DNA from: Clostridia bacterium | Lineage (GTDB): Bacteria > Bacillota > Clostridia > Christensenellales > CAG-138 | Direction of reading: 5' to 3' | Assembly (NCBI GenBank): GCA_017448545.1 | Contig: JAFSLH010000023.1 | Location: forward strand, 1 to 64,000 | DNA length: 64,000 bases | In this document: positions 55,812 to 64,000 of the stretch, one piece after another | How the letters are laid out: each line of letters starts with the position of its first letter | Position numbering within the stretch: the first letter of the stretch is position 1 | Notes under the pieces: generated by a model | Told to the model about the DNA's origin: nothing | What the model saw: only the letters and a program-made list of their open reading frames with translations | Databases searched by the model: none | Translations under genes and position numbers: made by a program

Positions 55812-56390
55812 ATGCGTTTTCCGGAGAAAAAGCTCGGATCGGTTGCTGATATCTTCGCAGGCATGACTGGGCTTGGGCATAAGGGAAATTACACCTATCA
55901 GGTCATTCAGCCAAATAGTTTTTCCGACACAGGAGCTTTATACGCGTTGGAAGCACAGTTTCAAGATGAGGAAGTTCCCTCAAAGCAAACGCTTCTTCCG
56001 GGCGACATACTGGTCAAGCGGCTGAATCCCTCGTTTGTCTATGTGGTCACAGAAAAAGAACAAGGTGCGGTTGCATCTCAAAACCTGCTTGTGGTGCGGC
56101 CTGGGCCTTTAGTCGACCCTATGTATCTTGCCTTCCTGTTGGAGCAGAAGGAGATAATCGGTCAAATCGAGCATATGTCGGGCACGGCGGCGGCAATAAA
56201 GGCGATCTCGATAAAGAAAGTTGCTGAAATATCCATACCGGCTCCCCCGATAGAGGATCAAAAGAGGATAGGTGAAATCTGGCGGCTATCCCGCAGACGA
56301 AAAGCGCTTCTGCAGAGCTATATAGCCGAGAACGATAAGCTCGTTTCAATGATAGCAACGAAAATAATGATGGGGCAAGGAGAGAATTAA
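55812..56390 (+). CDS. Half-size type I specificity subunit (HsdS-like)
   Basis: A 192-residue protein with one target-recognition-like domain (residues 1-145) and one C-terminal conserved helix (PPIEDQKRIGEIWRLSRRR, then LLQSYIAENDKLV). Normal HsdS has two such domains and about 400 residues. ATG 55812 is used because GGAGG lies upstream; an ATG two codons earlier is too close. It is the first gene and is directly followed by hsdM. It may work as a dimer giving a palindromic recognition site, or alternate with the full-length HsdS encoded 3.3 kb further on. Confidence 0.75.
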   Translation: MRFPEKKLGSVADIFAGMTGLGHKGNYTYQVIQPNSFSDTGALYALEAQFQDEEVPSKQTLLPGDILVKRLNPSFVYVVTEKEQGAVASQNLLVVRPGPLVDPMYLAFLLEQKEIIGQIEHMSGTAAAIKAISIKKVAEISIPAPPIEDQKRIGEIWRLSRRRKALLQSYIAENDKLVSMIATKIMMGQGEN

Positions 56391-57974
56391 ATGAAGACAC
56401 GTTACGAAGATATCAAAGCAACTCTTTGGAAGGCAGCCGGCACATTCCGCGGTTCGATCGATGCAGCGAACTATAAGGACTATATCCTCACCATGCTGTT
56501 TCTGAAGTATCTCGACGATACATATAAGGAAAACCTGCGCGACTTGGAGAAAAAATATAGCGGGAACGAGGTCCGTATCGAGCGAGCAAAGAAAAACCTG
56601 CCCTTCGTTTTGACGGACTATCAGCGTTTTGATTACCTGTATGAAAATCGTTTTGATCCCAAGATCGGGGAGAAAATCAATACGGCTTTGCTGGGCATCC
56701 AGGATGGGAACTCCGAGCTGGGCGGCGTCTTCAGAAGCATCAACTTCAACAGCGAGTCCATGTTGGGTAACCCCCAACAGAAGAACACGAAACTGCGCAC
56801 CCTGCTGGAGGACTTCAAGCCTCTCTGCCTTGAGCCTTCGCAAATCGAGGTCGCTCCCGGCGAAGACCCGGCGTATGTGATCGGCGACGCTTATGAATAC
56901 ATGGTCGGCGAATTCGCGGCGGAGGCCGGAAAAAAAGCGGGCTCCTTTTTCACACCGAGCATGGTGTCTGAACTGATGGGTATGCTGACGGCACCGCGGC
57001 CGAATGAGTCTATCTATGACCCTACCTGCGGTTCTGCATCCCTGCTGATCCGCACGGCGCGAAAAGCCGGAAACTTGGACGCTGTCGCCATCTACGGCCA
57101 GGAAATGAACGGTTCCTCCTGGTCTATGGCCAGGATGAACCTCTTCATTCACGGCATTCATGTCAACCGCGATTCCATCGCCTGGGGCGATACCCTTTCC
57201 AACCCGCAGCATCTGGATTCCGACGGCAATCTGAAACTATTTGACGTGATCGTCGCCAATATGCCCTTCTCTCTGGACAAATGGGCCGAAGGTTTTAACC
57301 GCGGCGGGCAGGAGGACGGCAGCGAGGGCAAGGACAAGAAGTTCAAGATGACCGCCAATCTGGACCCGTACCACCGTTTCGATTGGGGCGTGCCACCTGC
57401 CAGCAAGGGCGACTGGGCATTTCTGCTGCACATGCTCTATTCCCTGCGCAGCAATGGCCGCATGGCGGCGGTCGTTCCCCATGGCGTTCTCTTCCGCGGC
57501 GCAGCGGAGGGCCGCATCCGTCAGACGGTCATCGAAAAGAATCTGCTGGACGCCGTGATCGGCCTCCCTGCCAACCTGTTCTATGGGACAAGCATCCCGG
57601 CTTGCATTCTGGTTTTCAAGAAGAATCGGGCGACCAGCGACGTGCTGTTTATCGACGCCTCCGGCAAGGATGCGGAGGGAAAACCGCGCTATCGCAAAGA
57701 CAAGAATCAGAACAAGCTGGATCAGTGCCACATCGACGCCATATACAAGGCCTATTCCGATCGGGTGGATGTGGAGCGCTTCGCCCACCTCGCCACACTG
57801 GACGAAATTCGCGCCAACGAGTATAACCTCAATATCCCCCGCTATGTGGACACTTTTGAAGAAGAGGAATTGGTGGACATAGAGGAAGTTCAGGGCAACA
57901 TCGCCCGGCTGAAGCAGGAGATCACCGAGGCGGAAGCTCAGCTGAACGCCTATCTGAAGGAGCTGGGCTTATGA
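56391..57974 (+). CDS. hsdM: Type I DNA methyltransferase subunit HsdM
   Basis: A 527-residue N6-adenine methyltransferase. The N-terminal helical domain (WKAAGTFRGSIDAANYKDYIL) leads to motif I DPTCGSASLLI near residue 214 and catalytic motif IV ANMPF near 287, a variant of NPPF. A C-terminal coiled coil (VDIEEVQGNIARLKQEI) docks to HsdS. It begins immediately after the half-HsdS stop and overlaps rhuM by four bases. Base use is GC-rich like the host chromosome. Confidence 0.95.
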   Translation: MKTRYEDIKATLWKAAGTFRGSIDAANYKDYILTMLFLKYLDDTYKENLRDLEKKYSGNEVRIERAKKNLPFVLTDYQRFDYLYENRFDPKIGEKINTALLGIQDGNSELGGVFRSINFNSESMLGNPQQKNTKLRTLLEDFKPLCLEPSQIEVAPGEDPAYVIGDAYEYMVGEFAAEAGKKAGSFFTPSMVSELMGMLTAPRPNESIYDPTCGSASLLIRTARKAGNLDAVAIYGQEMNGSSWSMARMNLFIHGIHVNRDSIAWGDTLSNPQHLDSDGNLKLFDVIVANMPFSLDKWAEGFNRGGQEDGSEGKDKKFKMTANLDPYHRFDWGVPPASKGDWAFLLHMLYSLRSNGRMAAVVPHGVLFRGAAEGRIRQTVIEKNLLDAVIGLPANLFYGTSIPACILVFKKNRATSDVLFIDASGKDAEGKPRYRKDKNQNKLDQCHIDAIYKAYSDRVDVERFAHLATLDEIRANEYNLNIPRYVDTFEEEELVDIEEVQGNIARLKQEITEAEAQLNAYLKELGL

Positions 57975-58978
57975 ACAAGGAGCTGAGCAATCCCGGCAAA
58001 ATCCTGATCTATCAGAACGAAAAGGGCGACACCAAGGTGGACGTCTTCTTCACGGAGGACACCATCTGGATGACACAGAAGGCCATGTGTGATTTGTATC
58101 AGGTGGCCAAATCCTCCATAAGCGAGCATATCAAGCATATCTATGATGAGGGAGAATTGACGGAACGGGCAACTGTTCGGAATTTCCGAACAGTTCAAAC
58201 CGAGGGAAAACGGGAGGTCAATCGTGACCGAGAGTACTACAATCTGGACATGATCCTGGCCGTCGGCTACCGGGTGCGGGGCAACGTGGGCAACCATTTC
58301 CGCCGGTGGGCCAGCGGCGTTTTGACGGAGTACATGAAGAAGGGCTTCGTGCTGAACGACGAGCGTCTGCGCAACCCCAAGGAGTTCGGCGCCGATTACT
58401 TCGACGAGCTGCTGGAGCGCATCCGCGACATCCGCGCCAGTGAGAAGCGGTTCTATCAAAAGGTCAAGGACATCTTTGCCCTTTCCGCCGATTATGACAA
58501 GCAGAGCGAAGCGGCCAAACACTTCTTCCAGTTCGCCCAAAACAAGCTGGAGTATGCCGCCACCGGCCACACCGCCCCGGAGATCATCGCCGCCCGGGCA
58601 GACGCCACAAAGGACAACATGGGCCTCACCTCTTTCAAAGGCGCCAAGGTCCGCAAAGCGGATGTGGCCGTTGCCAAGAACTATATGACGCATGAGGAAA
58701 TCAGCACCCTAAATTTGATCGTGAACATGTACCTTGACTATGCGGAGCTACAGGCCAAAAACCACCACGTCATGCACATGGCGGACTGGGAGGACAAGCT
58801 GAACCAGTTCCTCCAGTTCAACGGCCGTGAGGTGCTGCAGAACTTCGGCACCGTCAAGCGGGAGGTGGCGGAGGCCCTGGCCGTCGCCGAGTACGAGAAG
58901 TACGACGCTCACCGCCGGATGATCGAGGCGGGGGATGTGGATGAGCTCACGTTGGAAATAGAACAGATCAAGCGATAA
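57971..58978 (+). CDS. RhuM family protein
   Basis: A 335-residue protein of the RhuM (virulence RhuM, Fic/DOC-neighbour) family. It starts IYQNEKGDTKVDVFFTEDTIWMTQKAM and has SISEHIKHIYDEGEL, EYYNLDMILAVGYRV and VRGNVGNHFRRWASGVL as family motifs. RhuM genes are often inside type I loci, and the function is unresolved. The ATG overlaps hsdM, showing shared translation. GC-rich. Confidence 0.9.
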   Translation: MNKELSNPGKILIYQNEKGDTKVDVFFTEDTIWMTQKAMCDLYQVAKSSISEHIKHIYDEGELTERATVRNFRTVQTEGKREVNRDREYYNLDMILAVGYRVRGNVGNHFRRWASGVLTEYMKKGFVLNDERLRNPKEFGADYFDELLERIRDIRASEKRFYQKVKDIFALSADYDKQSEAAKHFFQFAQNKLEYAATGHTAPEIIAARADATKDNMGLTSFKGAKVRKADVAVAKNYMTHEEISTLNLIVNMYLDYAELQAKNHHVMHMADWEDKLNQFLQFNGREVLQNFGTVKREVAEALAVAEYEKYDAHRRMIEAGDVDELTLEIEQIKR

Positions 58979-58996
58979 TGAGAGGAATAGGATAAT

Positions 58997-59683
58997 ATGA
59001 TTCAGATCGATTTTGCTTCTAAAACATATGTCTGTCCTTTTTGTGAGCATGCACAAGCGTTCTATGCTTCGCATGATGCCGTAAACAATAACTCATATTG
59101 TACTTCTGTGGCTGTTCCACAAGGATTAGAGGAAAGCAGCTTTACCATTCATTCTTTTCGTTGCAGCAATTCCGCATGCAAACGGATTGCAGTGACGGCA
59201 ATCAATCGTACAAGTGGGAAACAGATTGACTTGGTTCCTCAAGTTGTTATGAAACATTATCCAAATTACATTTCACAACAGATTCGGAATGATTATGAGG
59301 AAGCGAATCTCATTCTGGAAGCTAGTCCTAAAGCAGCGGCAACATTGCTTCGTCGTTGTTTGCAAGGGATGATTCACGATTATTGGGGTATTTATGAAAA
59401 AAATCTAAACGCGGAAATAACTGCCTTGAAAGATAAGGTGACACAAACGCAATGGGCCGCCATAGACGGTCTCCGCAAGATGGGCAACATAGGTGCCCAT
59501 ATGGAGCAAGACGTGAATCTTATTATTGATATAGATTCAGATGAAGCGCGAAAGCTGATGAGATTAATCGAAACTTTATTCGGTAAATGGTACATAGCTC
59601 GACACGAGGAAGAACAATTATTCATGGACATTACTTCAATTTCCGATCAAAAAGAAGCACAGAGGAAAGAACATGACAGCTGA
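58997..59683 (+). CDS. DUF4145 protein with N-terminal zinc ribbon
   Basis: A 228-residue protein. Cys pairs CPFC near residue 13 and CSNSAC near 56 make a zinc ribbon, and the DUF4145 helical part follows (EANLILEASPKAAATLLRRCLQGMIHDY, then NIGAHMEQDVN). DUF4145 genes are frequent neighbours of restriction systems. It starts 18 bases after rhuM. AT-rich, unlike rhuM and hsdM, suggesting separate acquisition. Its end overlaps the hsdS start by 11 bases. Confidence 0.85.
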   Translation: MIQIDFASKTYVCPFCEHAQAFYASHDAVNNNSYCTSVAVPQGLEESSFTIHSFRCSNSACKRIAVTAINRTSGKQIDLVPQVVMKHYPNYISQQIRNDYEEANLILEASPKAAATLLRRCLQGMIHDYWGIYEKNLNAEITALKDKVTQTQWAAIDGLRKMGNIGAHMEQDVNLIIDIDSDEARKLMRLIETLFGKWYIARHEEEQLFMDITSISDQKEAQRKEHDS

Positions 59684-60947
59684 AATCAAGCAGCGAATTG
59701 AACAAATCCGGCGCGGAGAAGTGCCGGAGGGATATCAACAAGTAAATGGATATGTGATTCCCGAGGGCTGGCACCTTGTAGCGTTCAGCAAGAAGTTCAA
59801 GAGACTTCTGCGGTGCAACACCACTGCCTGCAATAATGTCCTGACCATATCCGCACAGCTTGGTTTGGTAAGCCAGAAAGAGTATTATGACAAGGATATA
59901 GCGAGTGAGGATAAGTCGGGGTACTTTCTTTTGCAGCATGGAGAGTTTGCATACAACAAGAGCTATTCGTCCGGCTATCCCTATGGGGCAATTAAACGCC
60001 TTGAAAAGTATGAAGAAGGGATTGTATCTCCGCTGTATATCTGCTTTGAACCGAAGCAAGAAACGAACGCCGACTTTTACTCTCACTATTTTGAAGCAGG
60101 TTTATATAATCGAGAGATATACCGATTCGCTCAAGAGGGCGCAAGGAACCACGGCCTTCTGAACATTTCCACAGAAGACTTCTTCGACGGTACGCTGATA
60201 GTTCCACCCGAGGAAGAACAGCGAAAGATGGCGGAGATTCTGGCCACTTGTGACCGAGTGATAGGGTCGAAGCAAAAGCTTGTCGATGAGTTGAATAAGC
60301 TCAAGAAAGTTTGTCTGGAAAAGATGTTCCCTCAAAAAGGAAGCTCAGTGCCGGAGATTCGCTTCCCGGGGTTTACTGCTCCTTGGCGACGGTATAAATT
60401 AGGAGAGATAGCTGATTCATTCTCAGGAGGAACTCCTACAGCGGGCAAATCAGAGTACTATGGTGGCAGTATTCCTTTTATCAGGTCTGCCGAGATTAAT
60501 AGTGATACAACAGAATTTTTTTTGACGGAAGAAGGGTTAAGAAACTCCTCTGCGAAGATGGTTAAGAAAGGCGATATCCTTTATGCCTTATATGGAGCTA
60601 CAAGTGGTGAAGTGGGGGTGGCAAAGATTGATGGAGCAATTAATCAAGCTATTTTGGATATCAGACCACATGAAAGCTTTGATTCATTTTTTATTATGCA
60701 GTGGCTTAGAAAAAGCAGAGAAAGCATCGTTGGAACGTATCTTCAAGGGGGACAGGGAAATCTTTCGGGGACAATAGTTACCTCACTAATGATTGAATGT
60801 CCGGATCATAATGAACAAAAAAGGATAGGTGCCTTCTTTACCAACCTCGACGACCTTATCACCCTTCATCAGCGTGGGTTGGAGGCAGAACAGCAGAAGA
60901 AAAAAGCCCTGGTGCAACTGCTGCTGACGGGGTTTGTGAGGGTATAA
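59673..60947 (+). CDS. hsdS: Type I specificity subunit HsdS (full length)
   Basis: A 424-residue specificity protein with two target-recognition domains. Each is followed by a conserved helix, ending near residue 205 (PPEEEQRKMAEILATCDRVI) and near 400 (DHNEQKRIGAFFTNLDDLI). The second domain starts WRRYKLGEIADSFSGGTP. It sets the DNA target for HsdM and HsdR. It overlaps the DUF4145 gene, so the two are coupled. AT-rich. Both this and the half-size HsdS sit in one locus, which allows exchange. Confidence 0.92.
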   Translation: MTAEIKQRIEQIRRGEVPEGYQQVNGYVIPEGWHLVAFSKKFKRLLRCNTTACNNVLTISAQLGLVSQKEYYDKDIASEDKSGYFLLQHGEFAYNKSYSSGYPYGAIKRLEKYEEGIVSPLYICFEPKQETNADFYSHYFEAGLYNREIYRFAQEGARNHGLLNISTEDFFDGTLIVPPEEEQRKMAEILATCDRVIGSKQKLVDELNKLKKVCLEKMFPQKGSSVPEIRFPGFTAPWRRYKLGEIADSFSGGTPTAGKSEYYGGSIPFIRSAEINSDTTEFFLTEEGLRNSSAKMVKKGDILYALYGATSGEVGVAKIDGAINQAILDIRPHESFDSFFIMQWLRKSRESIVGTYLQGGQGNLSGTIVTSLMIECPDHNEQKRIGAFFTNLDDLITLHQRGLEAEQQKKKALVQLLLTGFVRV

Positions 60948-60949
60948 AT

Positions 60950-61747
60950 ATGAATATAAATAAGGGCGATGTAAAAACATATGAAGAACTGCAACGTTAC
61001 TTGCAGGAAAAGTCCCGTATATCCGACAGGCTTTACCACTATACAACCTTTGATAGTCTGATTTGTATCATAAAGAACAGGTGTGTTCGATTATCGAGAA
61101 TGGATTTAATGAATGATAAAGCCGAACAGACTTTGGGTCGCCAAGATCAGCACTTGAAGAATTATATTATGAGCTTTACGAGAGACAAAGAATATGTATC
61201 CATGTGGGCTATGTATGGAAAGCCAAGTGGGATCAAGATTAGAATCGATTTTCCAAGAGCTACTTTTGAGAACGCAATCAAAAATCATTTCTATGAGGAT
61301 GCTGCACTGAAAAGAAAAATACCTTTGGAATCTGATACATCTCCAGGATCATTCTATAAAAAGGGGTTCCTCATTTCTGATGTTGTTTATTTAGATAAAG
61401 CTTCGAAAGAGTTGAGACACAATGAAAAAAAGTTTCTAAGCATCACGGCAGATAGAACTGTAATAGATGAGATGACAGGTTTTATCAAATATGATGCTTG
61501 GGAGTTTGAAAGGGAGACCCGGTTACGTGCGTTAATCCATCATGAACCGACCAAATCTCTTATGGATATACCCAAATGGGTTTTTGCGAAGATCAGTGAA
61601 GACCTGATACGTGATCTCCATATAACGTTTAACCCATGGATGTCCGCGGAGATGAAAGAGGAAATAAGGAAGAGTTTGAACTCTTTAGCAGGAAGTCATT
61701 TATCCTATGACAACAGTCAAAATGACGGCGAGATTTCGGAATTGTGA
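60950..61747 (+). CDS. DUF2971-like protein
   Basis: A 265-residue protein. LYHYTTFDSLICIIKN, then RLSRMDLMNDKAEQ and MSFTRDKEYVSMWAMYG match the DUF2971 pattern. The C-terminal part has AWEFERETRLRALI and is Lys-rich. DUF2971 proteins are scattered in defence islands and phages; the activity is unknown. It starts two bases after hsdS. AT-rich. No clear catalytic residues are named for this family. Confidence 0.75.
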   Translation: MNINKGDVKTYEELQRYLQEKSRISDRLYHYTTFDSLICIIKNRCVRLSRMDLMNDKAEQTLGRQDQHLKNYIMSFTRDKEYVSMWAMYGKPSGIKIRIDFPRATFENAIKNHFYEDAALKRKIPLESDTSPGSFYKKGFLISDVVYLDKASKELRHNEKKFLSITADRTVIDEMTGFIKYDAWEFERETRLRALIHHEPTKSLMDIPKWVFAKISEDLIRDLHITFNPWMSAEMKEEIRKSLNSLAGSHLSYDNSQNDGEISEL

Positions 61748-61759
61748 GGTAGGGGAACC

Positions 61760-61933
61760 ATGAATTTGCAAGAGCATATTAGCAAAGAAGTATTGAAAAA
61801 CTACGTAAAGAATTGTCAGAATTACACTGAGAAGATGAAAACCGATCTATGTTTGATAATAGATTCCGGACAAACGCCAGAGGATATTTGTAAAGCTATT
61901 TTATTATATTTCACTACGTACACTTGGCAATAA
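61760..61933 (+). CDS. Small 57-residue ORF, unrecognised
   Basis: A short acidic/neutral helical protein (MNLQEHISKEVLKNYV at the start, TPEDICKAILLYFTT near the end, ending WQ). It starts 12 bases after the DUF2971-like stop, with a weak AGGGG site. It lies between that gene and hsdR and could be an inhibitor or partner. It has no recognised family and might be non-functional. Confidence 0.5.
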   Translation: MNLQEHISKEVLKNYVKNCQNYTEKMKTDLCLIIDSGQTPEDICKAILLYFTTYTWQ

Positions 61934-61960
61934 AACAAGTTTTTGAATGGAGGCAAGGAT

Positions 61961-64000
61961 ATGCCTAATCACCAAATCTTCAACGAGCGCCCGGAGTCCC
62001 AGGACAGGGCCCTGAAGGAATTGCAGGCCATGGGGTATCAGTATATCCCCCGGGCTGAGGCCGAGCAAAAGCGGGGCAGCCTTTCCCGCGTGCTTTTTCC
62101 GGACGTTATGCGGGAATTTCTGGCCTCCCAATCCTTTACCTATCGGGGCAGGAAAACGCCGTTCCCCGATGATGCCATCGGCGAGGCGATCCGGGAGCTG
62201 GACGTGCAGCTGGACCGGGGGCTGATGTTCGCCAGCAAGCTGATCTATGACCGGCTGATCTATGGAAAGAGCTGCGATGTACATCTGTACGACGGCAACA
62301 TGCAATCCTTCGACATCTCCTACATCGACTGGGAGCATCCGGAGAACAACATCTGGCAGGTCACCGACGAGTTCTCCGTGGAGCGGACCAACGGGAAGTA
62401 CGCCCGCCCGGATATCGTGCTGCTGGTGAACGGGATCCCCTTTGCGGTGATCGAGTGCAAGAAGTCCAGCGTGGACGTGGAGGAGGGCGTCAAACAGAAC
62501 GTCCGCAACTGGAAGCCGGACTATATCCCCCAGCTGTTCAAGTTTACACAGCTCGTCATGGCTGTGAATCCGGAGGAAGTGAAGTACGGCACCGCCGGCA
62601 CACCCCAGGAGTTCTACTGCAAATGGCATGAGGAGGACGTGACCTGGCAGGAGGATGCCGCCAGGCGGTATGTGGACGACGGCCATATCACGGAACAGGA
62701 TAAGGTCATCGTCTCCCTGCTGTCCAAGCAGCGGCTGCTGAATCTGGCGCGCTTTTATATCCTTTATGATAACGGCGTAAAGAAGATCGCCCGGTATCAG
62801 CAGTTCTTTGGCGTGGAGAACACCATGCGGCGGATCCACGGCGAGGATGGCTGCATGAACCGGGGCGGTGTCATTTGGCATACCCAGGGCAGCGGCAAAT
62901 CCCTGACCATGGTCATGCTGGTGAAGCGGATCATAGCGGATGGGAGGATCAAAAATCCGCGCTTCGTGCTGGTCTGCGATCGGCTGAACCTGATTAAGCA
63001 GCTGCGGGACAACTTTGTCCACACGGGACTGGAGCCAATTGAAGCGACTACCGGCCGCGGACTGGTGAATCTGCTGAAGGATCAGGGCAATACCATCATC
63101 GCGACCACCATCAATAAGTTTGAAGCGGCGGCCAAGTCCCGGACGAAGATACTGGATGAAAGCATCTTTCTGCTGATCGATGAAAGCCATCGTTCCCATA
63201 CCGGCGAGTTCCATAACATGATGAACGACGTGCTGCCGAATGCGTTCAAAGTCGGCTTTACGGGAACGCCGCTGCTCAAAAAAGACCAGACCAACACGTA
63301 TCTGAAGTTTGGAAAGCAGATAGGAAAGTCCTATCGCTTTGAGGATGGTATTCGAGACGGCGTGATCGTTCCGCTGGTGTATGATGGACGGGTCATTCCC
63401 CAGAAGGTCAGCAGCGATAAGATTGACGACTATTTGAAAACGATCATCGCTCCGCTGACGGAACCACAGAAGGAGGATATGCGCCGGAAATGGAGCTCCT
63501 TTATGAAGCTCGCCCAAACGGATCAAAGGCTATCCATGATCGCTTTTGATATCCACGAGCACTTTCTGAGCTATTGCCAACCGCGGGGTTTCAAAGCCAT
63601 GGCGGCGGTTACCACGCGCGCTGCGGCGGTTCGGCTGGAGCGCGCCATCAACCGAATCGGCGGCGTGCGCGCAGCGGCGTTGATCTGCGATGAGTCCGTT
63701 TCCTCCGAAGGCGACGAGGGTGACGTTTCCAACAGCGACAAGGCATTGATCCGGGATTTTTTCAAAACAGAGGTTGAACCGCGCTTCGGCAACAAGTATG
63801 ACGACTACGAAGAGTATGTAAAGAACAACATCATCGGTGGGGAGGATGTCGATATCGTCATCGTTCAAAGTATGCTTCTGACTGGCTTTGATGCGCCATC
63901 TTTGGGCGTGCTGTATGTCGATAAGCCCATGAAGGAGCATACGCTTCTTCAAGCGATCGCCCGAGTGAATCGTATCGCCGCAGGGAAAGACTTTGGCTTG
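61961..64000 (+). CDS. hsdR: Type I restriction subunit HsdR (partial, window edge)
   Basis: The first 680 residues; the gene runs off the window end. GGAGG precedes ATG 61961. The N-terminal nuclease has the PD-(D/E)xK pattern, RPDIVLL near 148 and IECKKSS near 165. The translocase has Walker A TQGSGKS near 310, DESH near 406 and FTGTP near 425. It cleaves DNA after translocation when the site is unmethylated. It is GC-rich like hsdM. The C-terminal HsdM-binding part is not visible. Confidence 0.95.
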   Translation, partial: MPNHQIFNERPESQDRALKELQAMGYQYIPRAEAEQKRGSLSRVLFPDVMREFLASQSFTYRGRKTPFPDDAIGEAIRELDVQLDRGLMFASKLIYDRLIYGKSCDVHLYDGNMQSFDISYIDWEHPENNIWQVTDEFSVERTNGKYARPDIVLLVNGIPFAVIECKKSSVDVEEGVKQNVRNWKPDYIPQLFKFTQLVMAVNPEEVKYGTAGTPQEFYCKWHEEDVTWQEDAARRYVDDGHITEQDKVIVSLLSKQRLLNLARFYILYDNGVKKIARYQQFFGVENTMRRIHGEDGCMNRGGVIWHTQGSGKSLTMVMLVKRIIADGRIKNPRFVLVCDRLNLIKQLRDNFVHTGLEPIEATTGRGLVNLLKDQGNTIIATTINKFEAAAKSRTKILDESIFLLIDESHRSHTGEFHNMMNDVLPNAFKVGFTGTPLLKKDQTNTYLKFGKQIGKSYRFEDGIRDGVIVPLVYDGRVIPQKVSSDKIDDYLKTIIAPLTEPQKEDMRRKWSSFMKLAQTDQRLSMIAFDIHEHFLSYCQPRGFKAMAAVTTRAAAVRLERAINRIGGVRAAALICDESVSSEGDEGDVSNSDKALIRDFFKTEVEPRFGNKYDDYEEYVKNNIIGGEDVDIVIVQSMLLTGFDAPSLGVLYVDKPMKEHTLLQAIARVNRIAAGKDFGL

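Noticed and set aside
61904..63526. Open frame of 540 codons on the minus strand opposite hsdR
   Set aside because: The plus strand encodes HsdR with nuclease and helicase motifs; the minus frame has no start signal or domain.

Overview
The window looks like chromosomal DNA from a GC-rich, endospore-forming anaerobic member of the Clostridia (Bacillota). The evidence is pyruvate:ferredoxin oxidoreductase, FeoAB ferrous-iron uptake, a T-box thrS leader, a SAM-I riboswitch on metK, near-consensus SigA promoters with 17-bp spacing, AGGAGG ribosome binding sites, and the sporulation genes sigK and spoVAC. The exact genus cannot be read from the sequence. Most of the window is dense housekeeping DNA.

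Layout. 1-9.7 kb (minus strand): nifJ, T-box-controlled thrS, a decayed cotH remnant and ileS. 9.7-13.6 kb: a dgt-dnaG-rpoD macromolecular synthesis operon. 13.7-15.4 kb: an ABC-F ATPase gene behind a leader with a three-codon ORF and an attenuator. 15.4-16.6 kb: sigK and a divergent 37-residue basic ORF. 16.6-21.8 kb: a polysaccharide operon (wzz, BY-kinase, PHP phosphatase, LoaP-like NusG paralogue, VanZ-like protein, CapD/PglF-type dehydratase). 21.9-24.6 kb: small membrane proteins and a large zinc-ribbon membrane protein. 24.8-27.5 kb (plus): cysteine desulfurase and thiI. 27.5-34.5 kb (minus): tRNA-Pro, metK, DUF853 ATPase, mscL with a zinc ribbon, a DUF362 ferredoxin-like protein, nfo and plsC. 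34.6-36.0 kb: a Fic protein whose promoter lies in an 11-bp inverted repeat. 36.2-44.1 kb: a phosphodiester glycosidase lipoprotein, orphan spoVAC, rplM-rpsI, secG, smpB, tmRNA, two methyltransferases around a truncated ycaQ-like gene, and an RluA-type pseudouridine synthase. 44.2-54.9 kb (minus): a hydrolase and surface-protein pair, IMPACT protein, PAP2 phosphatase, a GNAT-PuuD fusion, a MerR-YhfC pair with a MerR-type operator, Nudix, and feoAB with its small Cys-rich partner.

55.1-64 kb (plus): a tRNA-Met gene, then about 600 bp of AT-rich non-coding DNA, then a type I restriction-modification island: half-size hsdS, hsdM, rhuM, DUF4145 gene, full hsdS, DUF2971-like gene, a 57-residue ORF, and hsdR cut by the window edge. 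Base composition alternates inside the island (GC-rich hsdM, rhuM and hsdR; AT-rich DUF4145, hsdS and DUF2971), so it looks assembled from modules.

The most notable points are the probable ribosome-mediated attenuator upstream of the ABC-F gene, the Fic self-regulation candidate, the mosaic type I island with three non-canonical genes, the LoaP-controlled polysaccharide operon, and the MerR/YhfC pair.
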